The notes: generated from the sequence alone by a model not told the origin. A DNA stretch of 64,000 nt from Nymphaea colorata (GCF_008831285.2 NC_045145.1:18598802-18662801); one strand, 5' to 3'. Positions 1-14,431 are shown, counted from the first letter of the stretch. Program-made: numbers and translations.

Positions 1-1073
1 TTATTAGTTTATTCATGTCCTTTCGTGGTCCTGAAGATTATTTACTAGAATCTTATAGGTTTACTAAAAAGCTGCTATTTCTCTTGATTGTGCAAAATTG
101 GTCCTAATAAGTATAGCATTCCAGCTTACTGGAGTTTTTTCTTTTGTGGTTCGTACATGCATGATCTTTAAAAGGCAATAAAGAACTTGCTTAGTGTTTG
201 ACTTGAACTATGTCATACATACTTATGAGGGTGAGGTACCCACATTGACATGTCAGCAAGTGCTAGCATGGCACTGGCACCTGACAAAGAAGATACAGAG
301 TTGCTTCTATTGGATCTGGGTTGGGTGCTTTCTCTTATTCTTTTCTTGTTTCTCCTTTATTCTTTTGTTCTTCCTCTTGTTTTATGTTTTTTTTTTTTGT
401 GGGTTGAGGACCTACCCATGTTTGTTCTAAGTCGATACAGTTTTTGACCTAGGCAGTGTTTGGCATCTATAGTGAAGTAGATAATATTGCTTATTTTTTT
501 GAATTTATTTTGACCAATTGAACGAATCTTCTTTGCTAATCATAACCAATTCATATGATAAATTAGACCTTGTGATGTATCAATATTTTAGCTAAATTTG
601 ATTGAAGCAACATCTGAAAAATTTTAACATATTGATGTTCCTTTATTCATAAGTAAACCTGTATTTAGTTTAAAAGTTTGTCTGCATATACAGGTTCACG
701 CATGATTTATTTGTGGATATTCACGTGTATTATATGTCAGTATATATCCTCACCACACACTCGTTCTTGTAAAATTTCAGGGTAGCATTCTTTACACTCA
801 TATGTGCATTTAAGATGTTTTTTTACTTTCTTCAAACAAGTTATATTTGCTTTAAGGTCTTCATTGGAGTAGAACTGCTTGGAAAATTCTTGGCTGCTAC
901 CACATGCATTTAACAAATGAACTCTGTATCATTAACATAGCTAGTTTGCTACCAGTTTATTTAATAAAGATCTATCTTGTATGCAGAATTTACATAACTT
1001 GTTACCTGTTTTATTAATTCTGTGAATATGGTCCTTTGGTCTTCATGCATCATTTTCTTTTTTTTGTTTGCAG
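1..1073 (+). other. NUP155 upstream intron (partial)
   Basis: AT-rich DNA ending in a pyrimidine-rich tract and CAG at 1071-1073, immediately before the first NUP155 exon in the window. The open frames in it are short and look random. I see no coding exon. It is read as the 3' part of an intron whose donor lies before the window. Confidence 0.75.
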
Positions 1074-1361
1074 GGATGGTCAGTGCCCTGAATACAGTGG
1101 TGAGGAACAGGCTATCTGTGCTGTCGGGTTGGCTAAAGCTAAGCCTGGCATATTTGTAGAAGCTATTCAGTATCTTTTAGTTTTAGCTACTCCTGTTGAG
1201 GTGATATTCTCATTCTCATTGTGTTCTGTCATCATTGTATTTAGAAAATATGATTTACAGAAGTGAAAAACAGGTTGCTTAAAGCAACAACCAGAACTTA
1301 ACCTTGTGAATGTGAAACCCCAGTAGGAATACATCCTATGCCACACAGATGCAGGGTGCAT

Positions 1362-1397
<36 letters not shown>

Positions 1398-4300
1398 ACA
1401 CACACAAACACATACTACACAACACTAATAGTTAGAATCAAATTCAATTAATCATATTTTGATATTTCATAACAGTTAACATTTAAGGCTGTATAGCTTT
1501 GTCCTAGAAGCCTAGAGGCTTCAAAAAAATATATGATATATAATTAACTTTTATATATTGATATTGTAGAGATACGAACAAGAAGAAGAGGAAGAGAAAC
1601 AATGATCACGATGTAACGTGGAAAACCCTCAACACGAGGGAGAAAAAACCACGAATGAGGAGGAGTTGGTGCCCACTAGCAGCCAGACTCTCTCTCTCTT
1701 AAGATTATCATTAACACATAAGGATTAGGGTTACATGACTTAAGTAGAGCCCAAAAACGGGCTACAAGGCGGGTCGGGTATGGATCCGGACCCGAACCAC
1801 ACAATCTATCAACACTCCCCCTCAAGTTGAGCATACATATCAAACATGCCCAACTTGGATACATTCCTCTCAAATGAAGCTGAAGGAAGAGCCTTCGTCA
1901 GAACATCAGCAGTTTGGTCTTCAGACTTCATGTAAGGTAAGATCAACTCTTTCGCATCAATTCTTTCCCGAATGAAGTGACGATCAATTTCAACATGTTT
2001 TGTTCTGTCGTGAAGAACAGGATTGTTGGCTAAGTTGATTGCAGACTTGTTATCACAGTACATCTTCATAGGTCCTTCAATCTCTATTCCAATGTCAGTC
2101 AACAATATCTTCAACCATAATTGTGACACTCCCATAGCAATTGCCCTATATTCTGCCTCTGCACTGGATCTAGAGCAAACATCCTGTCTCTTGCTCCTCC
2201 ATACAACAAGGTTTCCTCCCAAGTAGACACAGTACCCTGTAGTGGATCGTCTGGTATCACTACAACCTGCCCAATCCGCATCAGAGTAGCCCTCGATTTC
2301 CACAGTCTCTTGTTTCACATACAGGAGTCCCTTGCCAGGATTTTTCTTCAGGTAGCATAGCACTCTGTCCACAGCCTTCAGATGTGCATCGGTTGGCGCA
2401 TGCATGAATTGGCTCAAAACATTCACCGCAAAGGTGATATCAGGTCTCGTGAGGGTAAGATAAATTAGCTTCCCAACCAAACGTTGATATCTTCCCTTGT
2501 CTTCTTCACAGAGAGGCTCTCCATCTCTAAGACTCAACTTGTGCCCAGTGTCAAAAGGGATAGGTGTAGGTCTACATCCCAATTTACCAGTTTCTTCCAG
2601 CAGATCTAAAGTATATTTCCTTTGGTTTAGTACAAGACCAGTACTAGACCTAACAACCTCCATACCAAGAAAATACCTTAGCTTGCCAAGATCTTTGAGG
2701 TCGAATTCTGTAGCCAGTAACCCTTTTAGCTTGATAATCTCCTCCTCATCATCTCCAGTAACAATCATGTCATCTACGTAGACGAGCAGGATAGTAACCC
2801 TGCTCTCCTTCTTCTTCACAAACAGAGTGTGATCTCCATTTCCTTGTTTGTATCCATGACGTAGCATTACTCTTCTCAGTCGTTCAAACCATGCTCTGGG
2901 CGATTGCTTAAGGCCATACAGGGCTTTTTTCAGCTTACAACATTTTTCTGGTTCTTCATATCCTGGAGGCATATGCATATATACTTCTTCTTCGAGGTCA
3001 CCATTTAGGAATGCATTCTTAACATCCAATTGATACATCTTCCATTCCTTCATCACAGCAAGGGATATAACCACCCTCACAGTCTTCATTTTCGCAACAG
3101 GAGCAAATGTTTCCAAGTAATCAATTCCATATTTCTGGCTAAACCCCTTGGCCACAAGTCGAGCTTTATATCTTTCAACACTCCCATCTGGTTTGTACTT
3201 GATGGTATACACCCATTTGGATCCAACTAAGTGAGCGGCTTCAGGAATCTTCACCACTTCCCATGTCAAGTTTCTTCTTAGGGCATCTATTTCTTCTTTC
3301 ATTGCATCAACCCACTTGGAGTCACTTTGAGCTTCAGCGACAGTCCTGGGAATCACAGCCAAAGAAAGAGTAGAAACAAAACACTTGTAATCTTTCCCAA
3401 GTCTGGAATAAGAAACAAAATTACCAATGGGGTGTTGAGTACATGACCTGACACCCTTTCTCAGGGCAATGGGAAGATCGTCATTCTTCTTTTCAACCTC
3501 ATCATGAGTCTCCACGGTAGGACTTGGTTCATCCAGGGAAGGAGTGGCATTGGGATTGGAAGTAGATCTAGCATCACAAGTCATCATCTCTGTCCGAGTA
3601 CCTCGTCTAGAGTAGAACTGTCCAAACAACTGAGGGCCTTCCTTCTCAATGCTATTGTCACACCTTTCCTCCTTCTCAGGTACATCAACATTATTAAGTG
3701 ATTCTGCTTTCTTGTAGTCCAAAAAATCTATAAACTGAAGTTCCTGTCTCTGAGAATACTCTTCCCTGCCCACAGACTGCTCCCCCTGAAGAGGATTCGC
3801 ACCAAAGTAAGAGGCATGTTCCAAGAAGGTAACATCTCTCGTAACATAGGCTCGACCAGTAATAGGATCAATACATTTGTATCCTTTTTGCGTAGGGGAG
3901 TATCCAACAAAGACACCTTTGATAGACCTAAGATCAAGTTTCTTGACATTTGAACTGTGATCATGGATAAAACATACACAACCAAAAACACGAGGAGGAA
4001 GAGGAAATGGTGGACGACTGCCAGGAAGCAACGAGTGGGGAGTCTTACCATTCAAAACACGACTGGGCATGCGGTTAATAAGATAGGCACTAGTAAGAAC
4101 GGCATCACCCCAATAGTGTTTAGAAAGATTTCTTTGAAACAAAAGAGCCCTGGTGACATTAAGAAGTTGACGATTTTTCCTTTCAGCTACCCCATTTTGA
4201 GGGGGGGTATAACTACAGGATGTCTCGTGAACAATCCCTCGTTGTCTAAAAAACTCCTCAACAAGCTGACACATGTACTCACGGGCATTATCGGACCTGA

Positions 4301-7300
4301 AAGTTTTAACATTCGCACCATACTGGGTATGCACAAGAAGAATAAATGTCTCGATGATGCGAGGAACCTCGCTGCGGTCTTTTAACAAGTATATAAATGT
4401 AGCACGAGAGAAATCATCAATGAAAGTGATAAAATACTGGAAACCTTGACGGGTATGAATGCCCGAAGGTCCCCATACATAAGAGTGAATCAGGGAAAAA
4501 GCTTCATTAGCACAACTAGAAGAAAGAGGGTACGACGCCCTCACATGTTTGGCAAACTGACAAACATCACAAGAAATGGAAGACACATCAAAGGAGGAAC
4601 ACAAGTCTGGAAACAAATGTTTCAAAATCCCAAAGGTAAATGTCCAAAACGTTCATGCCAGTACATAAAAGACTGAAGACAATCTTCTCTTCTCTTATCT
4701 GTCTTGCGGATTGCTGTCAACAGAGCAGTAGCCACACGTATGGGAAGACGATATAATCCGTCAGAAGCTAAACCAATCCCAATCCTCTTCCCTGTCACCA
4801 AGTCCTGCAAAACACAACGATCGGCAGAGAATATAAGTTCACAATTCAATTCTTTAGTAAGTCTACTGACTGATAAGAGATTTAAAGGAAACTGGGGAAC
4901 ATGTAAAGCGCCCTGCACATGAAATTTGTCCAACAAGGACAGAGTGCCTTCGCCTGCCACACAGGTAGAGGAACCATCTGCAAGAGAAACACGTTCCCTT
5001 CTCGAGGACAACTTATACTCATGAAACAATTTTGGATTACCTGTCATGTGATGAGTAGCACCACTATCGACAATCCATTCCCCCACAGAAGAGTTACCTT
5101 GATTGCCAATAACTGCAAGAGCATGATTAGCTGTAGTTTCCTCTGAGGTCTCAGTCTTGTTGACATCGATCCTGCCCAAATAAGCCCTTAGTTCACGAAG
5201 CTGGTCAGCAGAAATGGAGACTTTTTCTCCACTAGAGGCTTGCACCTCAGACACAGGCGTTCTCCCAGTCAAAGATCTCCCTCTGTTTCCTTTCTTTTCT
5301 GGTTGAAGATCCCAGCAATAATCCACAGTGTGACCTGTCTTCTTGCAGTGAGTGCACCGGCGAAGAGATCTAGATGGGCCGCCAGGACCACGACTCACGA
5401 GAGCAGATCTCTCGTTATAGGGCACAAGTTCCCTCTTCCCTTCTTTTGTAACAAGCCTTCTCTGTTCTTCCGCTTCAACACAGGAGTACACATCTTCAAT
5501 ACTGGACACCTCCCCTGAATTCAGAATCTGGCTTCGAACACCTTCAAACTCATCATTTAAACCTGCTAAAAATAGGAACACCCTGTTTTCCCATTCATGA
5601 GCAACATAGAGCGCCTGATCATGGGGACAATGCCAAGGAATATCAGAATGATAGTCAAGCTCTTCCCACTTGGCTTTCAAAGCCCCATAGTACTCTGCAA
5701 CAGACGAGTTCCCTTGTCGAATGCCATAGACTGTCTTCATAACTTGGTAAGTACGAATTGCCATTTTCTTTTGGCCATACATTTGCTCGAGGACCACCCA
5801 CATGTCTCTAGCAGTCTTCTTGCGAAGGATAAGGGGCTGAATATCGGTAGAAACGGAGTTGACAATCCAAGTTTTCACTTGATTATCCTCAAGAAACCAA
5901 GTATGCCGCACATCACTTGTTCTTGCTGGTTCGGGGTTGCTCCCATCAATATAGGCCATGCGACCACGGCCAGCAATCCCCATAGTCATAGCAGGTGACC
6001 ACGAGAAATAGTTTTCCTTGGTGAGGCGGAGAGTGATGACCTGCATGGGAACATTCTCAGTTCTAGAAGCCCCTATTTCAGTCGGATTGGTGTTGACGGT
6101 GGACGAGGAAGAGGCTGCCATAATCACAGACCAGGAGGCAGCAAGGGCAGCAGGAAGCAACCACACGATACAACACCAAAAAAACGGACAGAGAGCAGGA
6201 AACGGAACCAGGCAAAGTGGCGCGGCGCCGGAAAAGGACACGGCGTGGGGCGGAAAAAGACCGCCGCTGGACAGGTCGTCGTTTGGGCAGGCCAACGCTG
6301 GGCGGAAGCGGCTGAACGGGAACGCCGCTGGGCCGGTTGTCGCTAGGCGGAGACGGCGGAATCCTGAGCGGCGCTGGGCGGAGACGGCGGCGGGATGACA
6401 GACGACGCTCGGGCACGAGCGTCGGGCACGGGCGAGACGATGAACAGTGCCGGGCGATTCTCCTCCAACACGGGCAAAAGACAACCAGAAACGCCGAAAT
6501 TTCACGGCTCTGATACCATGTAGAGATACGAACAAGAAGAAGAGGAAGAGAAACAATGATCACGATGTAACGTGGAAAACCCTCAACACGAGGGAGAAAA
6601 AACCACGAATGAGGAGGAGTTGGTGCCCACTAGCAGCCAGACTCTCTCTCTCTTAAGATTATCATTAACACATAAGGATTAGGGTTACATGACTTAAGTA
6701 GAGCCTAAAAACGGGCTACAAGGCGGGTCGGGTATGGATCCGGACCCGAACCACACAATCTATCAACAGATATCAAGAACAAACAATATTGAAAAGTTAA
6801 TATTTATGCATTCAAACTATAATCTGTTTTAGGCTTTTAGCTTTTTTAGCTAAAAGCGTGAAACAGATAATATAAATAATTAAACCAGTTAGTTAAAACA
6901 GATTTTGAAATTAATAAATTATTAGGCAATCAATATCAATATTATCAAAAGATTCAAAACAGTAAATCACATAAAAATTATATATCTATATAGTGTATAT
7001 ATATATATGTGTGTGTGTGTGTGTAATGGAGGCTAAATGTAAAGCAGATAATGTAATATGAATGAGTAAATGACATATGTAAAGGAACACAAAATTGGAT
7101 AGAAACAGACTGAGAGGCAAGAGCAGATAAACACCCAATCTACTAAATGAATCTTTTGATAAACATCTAATGCTGCAACTACTGAATGAAAAGCCAGAGC
7201 TCAGGGTTCTTAGAGAAACTGCACTGGAGTGATGAAAGTCATCGATAGCTAGTTGCTGGTCACCCCAAGACCCAAATGCGGAGAGATCTGAGAAGTAAAA

Positions 7301-10300
7301 GAGACATGCCACTGATTGCCAATTGCTGGCAAGTGATCACCCAAAGACAGACTAGTGAGAGACTAAAACTAGAAGTTGTAATGTTATCAGTCATGGCAAA
7401 AGCAGAGAGAGATGAGAAGGAGAAAGTCATGCCTGCTGGTGAGGCTGAAACAAGGAGATCGAACCTCAGTTGTTTTTTGTTTCCCGAAAGCTCCATCATG
7501 GGACGACTTTAGCCTTGTATAGAGGATTGCACCCGACTTGCTGTTGACTTGAATTGGGTGCGTACCTACGCTGGACAGAAAAGGGTAGATGCTTTCAGTC
7601 TCACCCAGTTCACTTTGACCAACTCAGGTGCCAGACTCAGGCTGCAGTTGCACCCCATTCATGTCAACTCGGTTGTGATACTTTTTTGGGCATATCTATG
7701 TGACATAGACTGCATTATCCCCGGTTGGACACAACCTATGAAAGTGCTTGTTTTATAGTCTGTTTCATGCTTGGGAGTATTTTCACCCATCACACTTTAT
7801 CTATTCATGTTCTATTATTTGAAAAAATTGAACACTATTTTTCTTTTGCATTTTCTTTTTGATCCCTTCACTGTGGCATTCTTTTGAATTTCTATTGGCC
7901 TTCAAAGTTTCCTCTGGTCTCCTGAGGGGTACTTCTACTTCTGTTTCCCTTAATTTTTTCGCTGTCTATCCATCTAAATTTATTGACATTTTGTTTTATG
8001 CTTCATTTTAAATATCAAAAGGTGGTTAAAAGTTTCTTGATTTTTACTAATTTAGCTGTATGATCCTGGTTTCATGTAACAGTAACAATGGTTGTTTGTG
8101 TCATTCATATGTATGTATTGAGTCCGGAACTTGTTCAGATGTTTAATATGATATTCTTGAGTAATGGGTTTAAGTGTTTTGGTGAACGTGGTTGCAGTCA
8201 TTTAGTTAATCTGCATTTAATTGTGACCTCTGCAGCTGATTCTTTTGGGCATTTGCTGCTCTCCAAGTGGTGATGGTGAAGATCCATATGCTGAGATTGC
8301 ACTTCAACCTTTGCCAGAGTACACGATACCATCTGATGGAGTTACCATGACTTGTATTGCTTGTACTGATAAGGGTCAAATTTTCCTTGCTGGTCGTGAT
8401 GGCCATTTATATGAAATGCAGTATTCATCTGGCTCTGGATGGCGCAAGCGGTGCCGTAAGATCTGCCATACAGCTAGTGTTGGGGGCCTTATTTCAAGGT
8501 ATCTTATCTTTATTTCTTTGAGTCCCTTTTGGACCGTACACTAATGACCATATTTTATGTTTTGATATTTCCTCTTCCTTTTAGATGGGTGTTACCAAAT
8601 GTTCTTAAATTTGGTGCTGTTGATCCAATCATTGGCATGGTTGTCGACAATGAGCGCTCTGTTTTGTATGCAAGAACTCAAGAATCAAAAATATTGGTGT
8701 TTGATTTAGGAATTGATGGTGATGGATCACCTAAAAAAATTGCAGAAGAGAGGAATTTGATTGATCAAAGAGATGGACTTTATGGGGGTGTGCGTTCTGC
8801 AACTTCTAGGGTAGCTTCTCGTGCATCAAAAACCTCTATCATTTATATTGGACCATTATCTACCTTGGAGTCAAAACGTCTGCATCTTGTTGCTGTTCTC
8901 TCTGATGGTAGAAGAATGTATCTGTCTACTGCTTCATCTGGTGGAAACAGTGACTCCATTGGGGGTTTACCAGGATTAAGTAATGCTCTCCACAGACCCT
9001 GTTCTTTGAAAGTGGTCTCAACTCGGTCTTCTCCCTCTGTTGGAGTTGGCACCCTTCCTCTTGCCGGTAGACCACATTCTGAAGATTTGGCTTTGAAGGT
9101 AGAAACAGCATATTATTCATGTGGATTACTTGTTCTTTCTGATTCTTCGCCTCCGGCGATGTCCTCTCTTTTGGTTGTGAATAGGGATCCAAGTGCTCAT
9201 TCTTCTAGCTTTGGTGCTGCAGCAAGGCATATTAGTGCATTACGTGAAACAGTGTCTTCACTCCCTGTTGAAGGTAGAATGCTTTATGTGGCTGATGTGT
9301 TACCTTTACCAGATACAGCAGCTATGCTGCAATCATTGTATTTGGAATCATATGGCATGCATACTTTTGGAAAATCATGTGAAAGAGCATCTGTACAACT
9401 TTGGGCTTTGGGGGATCTTGCAACTCAACATATTTTGCCTAGACGAAGAGCGGTTATGTTCAGCACTATGGGTATGACAGAGATTGTACTTAATAGACCT
9501 GTAGACATTCTTCGAAGGCTGCTAGAATTCAATGCTTCAAGATCCTCACTTGAAGATTTCTTCAATCGTTTTGGTGCTGGAGAGGCTGCAGCAATGTGTT
9601 TGCTACTGGCTTCAAAACTCCTTTCTTTTGAAGAAATTTTAGTCAGCAATTCTGTTGCTGAGAAAGCTGCAGAGGCATTTGAAGATCCAAGGTTGGTTGG
9701 TCTCCCGCAAGTTGAAGGAAGTAGTGCAGTATCAAACGCAGTTACTCCACCTGGTGTGGGATTCAATATGGGTCAAGTTGTTCAAGAGGCTGAGCCCACA
9801 TATTCAGGTGCTCATGAAGGGCTCTGCCTTTGTACTGCTAGATTGCTTTCTCCTCTATGGGAGCTCCCTGTTATGATTATGAAGGGTAGTGGTAGCTCTG
9901 AGACCAATTTCCCACAAGGGGTCATTACTTGCAGGCTTTCTTTTGAGGGGATGGAGATCCTTGAAAGCAAGATTCGCTCCCTAGAGCAATTTCTACGCTC
10001 CCGAAGAAACCAGAGAAGAGGGCTTTACGGCTGTGTCGCTGGCTTTGGAGATCTGACTGGTTCTATCCTGTATGGAACTGGTTTAGGTTCTGGAACCTCT
10101 GAAGATGGTGCGAGAAGGAATCTATATAACAATTATGCTCAGAGTATCAATGCAGACAGGGGGACAGTAATTGCCAGTAAAAGGCCAAGGCTTCCTTATA
10201 GTCCTGCAGAACTTGCTGCCTTGGAAGTAAGAGGTTCTTTGCTTAAACATCTTTGATCGCTTGTCCTTTATATGCTACTGTTGGACCTTATTCTCTGCTT

Positions 10301-13300
10301 GATTCAGGTGAGGGGGATGGAATGTCTCAGGCGATTGCTTAGAAGATCTGGTGAAGCTTTATTCTTACTTAGGCTTCTTGTACAACACCAGATTACTCGT
10401 TTGATCCAGAGTTTGGATGTTAATCTGCGGTTGAAGCTGGTTCAATTGACTTTTCAGCAACTTGTTTGTTCTGAGGAGGGTGAGCAGCTTGCAACAAGAC
10501 TTATTGCAGCACTCATGGAGGTAGTAGTTGTTCTTGCTTCTAGTTCTTAACTCTCATGCCCTTAAATGTGCTGTGAATGTTAGTCACGCTAGGCATGCTG
10601 AGAGTTTCTGGCTGCTTTTCTTTTTATTAACCTGGGATTAGTAAGATGGGTCTTTACTGTCTGCATGTGTTACGTAGGCATTTTAATTCTTAGATGCAAC
10701 ATGGGTCTTTTTGTTAAATAAAATTTTCTGGACTTGCTTTCAGTACTATATTGGTCCAGATGGCAGAGGAACATTGGATGATATCAGTAGCAAATTAAAA
10801 GAAGGTTGCCCAAGTTACTACAATGAGTCAGACAACAAATTCTTTCAGGCGGTAGAGTTCCTTGAGAGAGCAGCTATTACTGGTGATGCAGATGAGAGGG
10901 AAAAACTTGCTAAAGAAGCTTTTGGCCTGTTAGCCAAAGTGCCGGAGTCTGCAGATCTGGGTACTGTTTGCAAGCGCTTTGAGGACTTAAGGTCACTATT
11001 CCTTCTACTTGAAAGTTGGAACACGACAACAGCTACATGTATTATAGTTCTTCTGCATATCTTACTGTACATGCCTGCAGATTTACATTTTATATGAAGT
11101 AGCTAGTAAGATATGCACCTGCTCATCATCTCATGGTTTGTAACTTTTATTTTATATTTTGGTTATGTTAAGAATGTCTTCATCTCTCTGGTTTATAGAA
11201 TTCAGTGAACGATTTTTTTAGTTCTTTTCATCACATGAATGCTTGAAAAGTAACTTAAAATTGTCATCATCATCTAATCGTTTTGTCCCCTATTGTTCAT
11301 CAAAATCTATATTTCCTAATAATATTGAGCAGGAGATTGTACTTAACACTATGTTGCATGGACACCTCAAGAAACATGAAGTGTTGGTTGCGGACTGTGT
11401 CTGACACCAACATACCTCGACATGTCTTGGAGACTTCATTTTTAAAACATGAAGTGTTGCATACACACATCAACTTTCTTTCTCTTTATTCTTTATTCTT
11501 TTTCTTCTCTCCCTTTTTTTGTTTTTCTCTCTCTTTTCCTATTTAATTTTTTCCCTCTCTCTCTTTCTCTCTTTTGGGGTTTCCGGGGGAACACTTAAAA
11601 AGGGAGGAAAGTAACAAGTCCTTTTCTAAAGGACGACCAGGGTTGTCCTTTTAAATGGAAAGGGTCTTTCGACTCTTTTTAAAAAGATGACCTTCGTTGT
11701 CCAAAAAATTGATAACACCTGAATGTCTTTTCAAAAAGGGTCAGTCAGGATGTCCTCCCTTTTCACTCTGAGTCCCTGACATTGTTCAAAAAAAAAATCA
11801 TATAAAATATTAATACAGCCATGTCCAAGTGTCTAATTTTTTAGGGCTCGCTGTCTATGAGATTCGTGCCTGTGTCCAACACAAATACCTGTATTTGTGT
11901 CCATGCAACCTAGACTTAATGGCTATATACTTTTTAATCCAGTGAAGAACAGTGAAAAGATGAAATCATCAAACAATAGCCTGATGCTTGAATGGCATGA
12001 TTCCAGTATGCTCAAGAATCAAGATGCAGATGATCCAATAACAATGGATCAAATATAAAGGCCTAGGCACTGGCCTCAATATGGTCCTAGTTAAAAATAC
12101 TTTTGAAGGTGAGTGTCTAGTGCACCTTCACAACATTTAGTTCAAAGAATATACATGTTAAGTGGAAGCCAAAACCTGTGTCACATGGGTATTAGTGCAG
12201 ACGTGGGTGCAAAACAAACTTGGCTGTAGGGTGATGACTTTATATATATAAAAGGCAGACGTTGCAGATAACAAAGCAAAAAAATGGGTTATGAGACTGA
12301 AGTCACTGAACTATGGCGTGTATGAATTTATGGTTCTTTTCATTGCAATAAACTCAGGCCAAAGACTAGTTTAATGTGCTTATATATGCTATATAGTTGA
12401 CTGGACTTGTCAAAGTTACAATTACATTTGGTGAGTCTGAGCAGCATCAGTACCCTGTCTGGGTGCTGCAACCTCCTTAAAGAATCTGCATTACACTGGT
12501 CAAAATCAAATTAAATATTTTATATGACAAATCTATTCTGATATATTTTCTAGTGGCCAAATTGGCTTTTTTCTTTTCTTTTTCCTGTGTTAATTGTTAT
12601 GTTTCTTTGTTACAGGTTTTGTAAAATCTGCTATATGTGTTTGAATCTTTTCCAACATTTGGTCTGAGTTATTTTCCGAATTATTGTCCTTGTTTCTGCA
12701 GATTCTATGAGGCTGTTGTACGGTTACCATTGCAGAAGGCTCAGGCTCTTGATCCCGAAGGAGATGCCCTGAATGATCAAATTGATGCAAATCGTCGAGA
12801 GCAAGCACTTATTCTTCGTCAACAATGCTATGATATTGTAACAAATGCACTCCGTTCTCTAAAAGGTGAGACTGTGCAAAAGGGAGCCCAAATAAAGTTT
12901 GGATCTGCCTCTCGAGTTAGTGGTAAACAGGCCCTTGATCAAGCTTCCCGGGACAAGTACATTAGGCAGATTGTTCAGCTTGGTGTGCAGTCAACTGACA
13001 AAGCATTCCATGAACACTTGTATAGAAGTATGATCGACCTTGGTCTTGAAAATGAACTTTTGGAGTTTGGAGGTCCAGATTTGGTTCCCTTCCTGCAGAA
13101 TGCAGGCCGAGAGCCCTTGAAAAAGGTTGTTGGTGTTTGGCATGTAGATGCTTAGAATCTTCAATTCAATTTGGTCTTTCTATGTTCAATTATTATATGA
13201 ATGCACAAACTTTGCATTTTATTCCTTGTATGACTTCACATTTTTGCTTTCTTGTTCAGGTGGAAGTGGTGACAACGCCACCCTCTTTGCTGCCACAAAT

Positions 13301-14395
13301 TGGACACGAGAAGGGTCCTATTCCATCTCATCAAGTGAAATATATCGAGCTGCTTGCACGATACTATGTGTTGAAGAGGCAACATATGCTTGCAGCTTTG
13401 GTACTGATGAGGTTGGCAGAACGGCAGAGTGCAGACGTTGGTGAAACTCTTACACTTGAGCAAAGGTCAGCCTGAAATGGCAGGTTTTATAACGTAGAAT
13501 GCTTTGACTTGGTAGTCATGTTCCAGTATTGTAGGTTAAGCAAATACACTTGTTTGTGACTCGGAAATGTTTGCTGAGCATTCTTTTTTTCTGTCCCTTT
13601 CTTAATCATAATTATTTCATCGGAAACAGGCAGCAGTATCTAAGTAATGCAGTGCTTCAAGCAAAAAGTGCTCGCAGCACTGCTGGTCCTAGTTCATATG
13701 GGAGTCCTTATGACAGTGGTTTGCTGGATTTGCTTGAGGGGAAACTTGCTGTTCTTCGTTTTCAAATAAAGATTAAGGGAGAACTTGAAGCTCTAGCATC
13801 GAAGCTAGAAGATCCATCTGGTTTACCAAGAGATTCAGCTCCAGATGATGCCTTTCCTCAAAGGAATCTGATTGCCGATGTAAACCTGGTCAGTACAGCC
13901 AGGTCCAAGGCAAGAGAGCTAGCATTGGATCTAAAAAGTATTACGCAGCTATATAATGATTATGCAGTTCCGTTTGAGCTTTGGGAGGTATGTATCTTAC
14001 CCTTGCTGGTTGTGATGGACCTGAATCTATTCCATGACATGAAAATGCTCCAAACAAGCCCCAAATTTTGATTGCCTAAATCCATTACCATGATCTGACC
14101 ATTGTTCACTTCATTAACAGAAGCTACTTTGTCAAAGACAGCCTTGCAGCTCCTAGGATTGGCTGGTTGCCTAAGCTAGCTGTTCTTAGTTTACCTGTTG
14201 GTGGCCTGTTGCTTGGAAATGCCGAGAACATCCCTTAGGCCAAACTTAGGCACTCACGAACCCAGTTTTTTTCTTCCTTAACATAATTTCTTGTTTCATT
14301 TTTATTCCTTTTTTTTTCTTCTTTTGAGACACTCTTTTTGGCTTTTGTGCAATATATAATTTTCACTTTTTTTTGCCTATGATTTTGCATTAAAA

Positions 14396-14431
<36 letters not shown>

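Larger units (their letters stand above)
1565..6768 (-). mobile_element. Ty1/copia LTR retrotransposon, full length, antisense in NUP155 intron
   Basis: A complete 5,204-bp element flanked by the 5-bp duplication GATAT at 1560-1564 and 6769-6773. Both LTRs are 250 bp and run TG...CA. A primer site complementary to the initiator-Met tRNA 3' end abuts the right-hand (5') LTR, and a purine tract abuts the left-hand (3') LTR, so the element reads on the - strand. Domain order gag, protease, integrase, RT, RNase H is that of Copia. It is interrupted only by a one-base frame shift between protease and integrase. LTR divergence is one base in 250, so insertion is recent. It lies in the 7-kb NUP155 intron, opposite to the gene. 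Confidence 0.97.

Noticed and set aside
194-447. Open frames of 65-78 codons near the left end
   Set aside because: T-rich, low-complexity peptides inside what must be a NUP155 intron; no domain, no splice support.
3957-4385. 142-codon + strand frame and other + strand frames inside the copia element
   Set aside because: They are antisense shadows of the integrase-RT coding sequence.
6122-6556. N-terminal extension of copia Gag from 6556
   Set aside because: It begins with a non-ATG-type family start in the LTR and yields a low-complexity peptide. The ATG at 6121 fits copia Gag.
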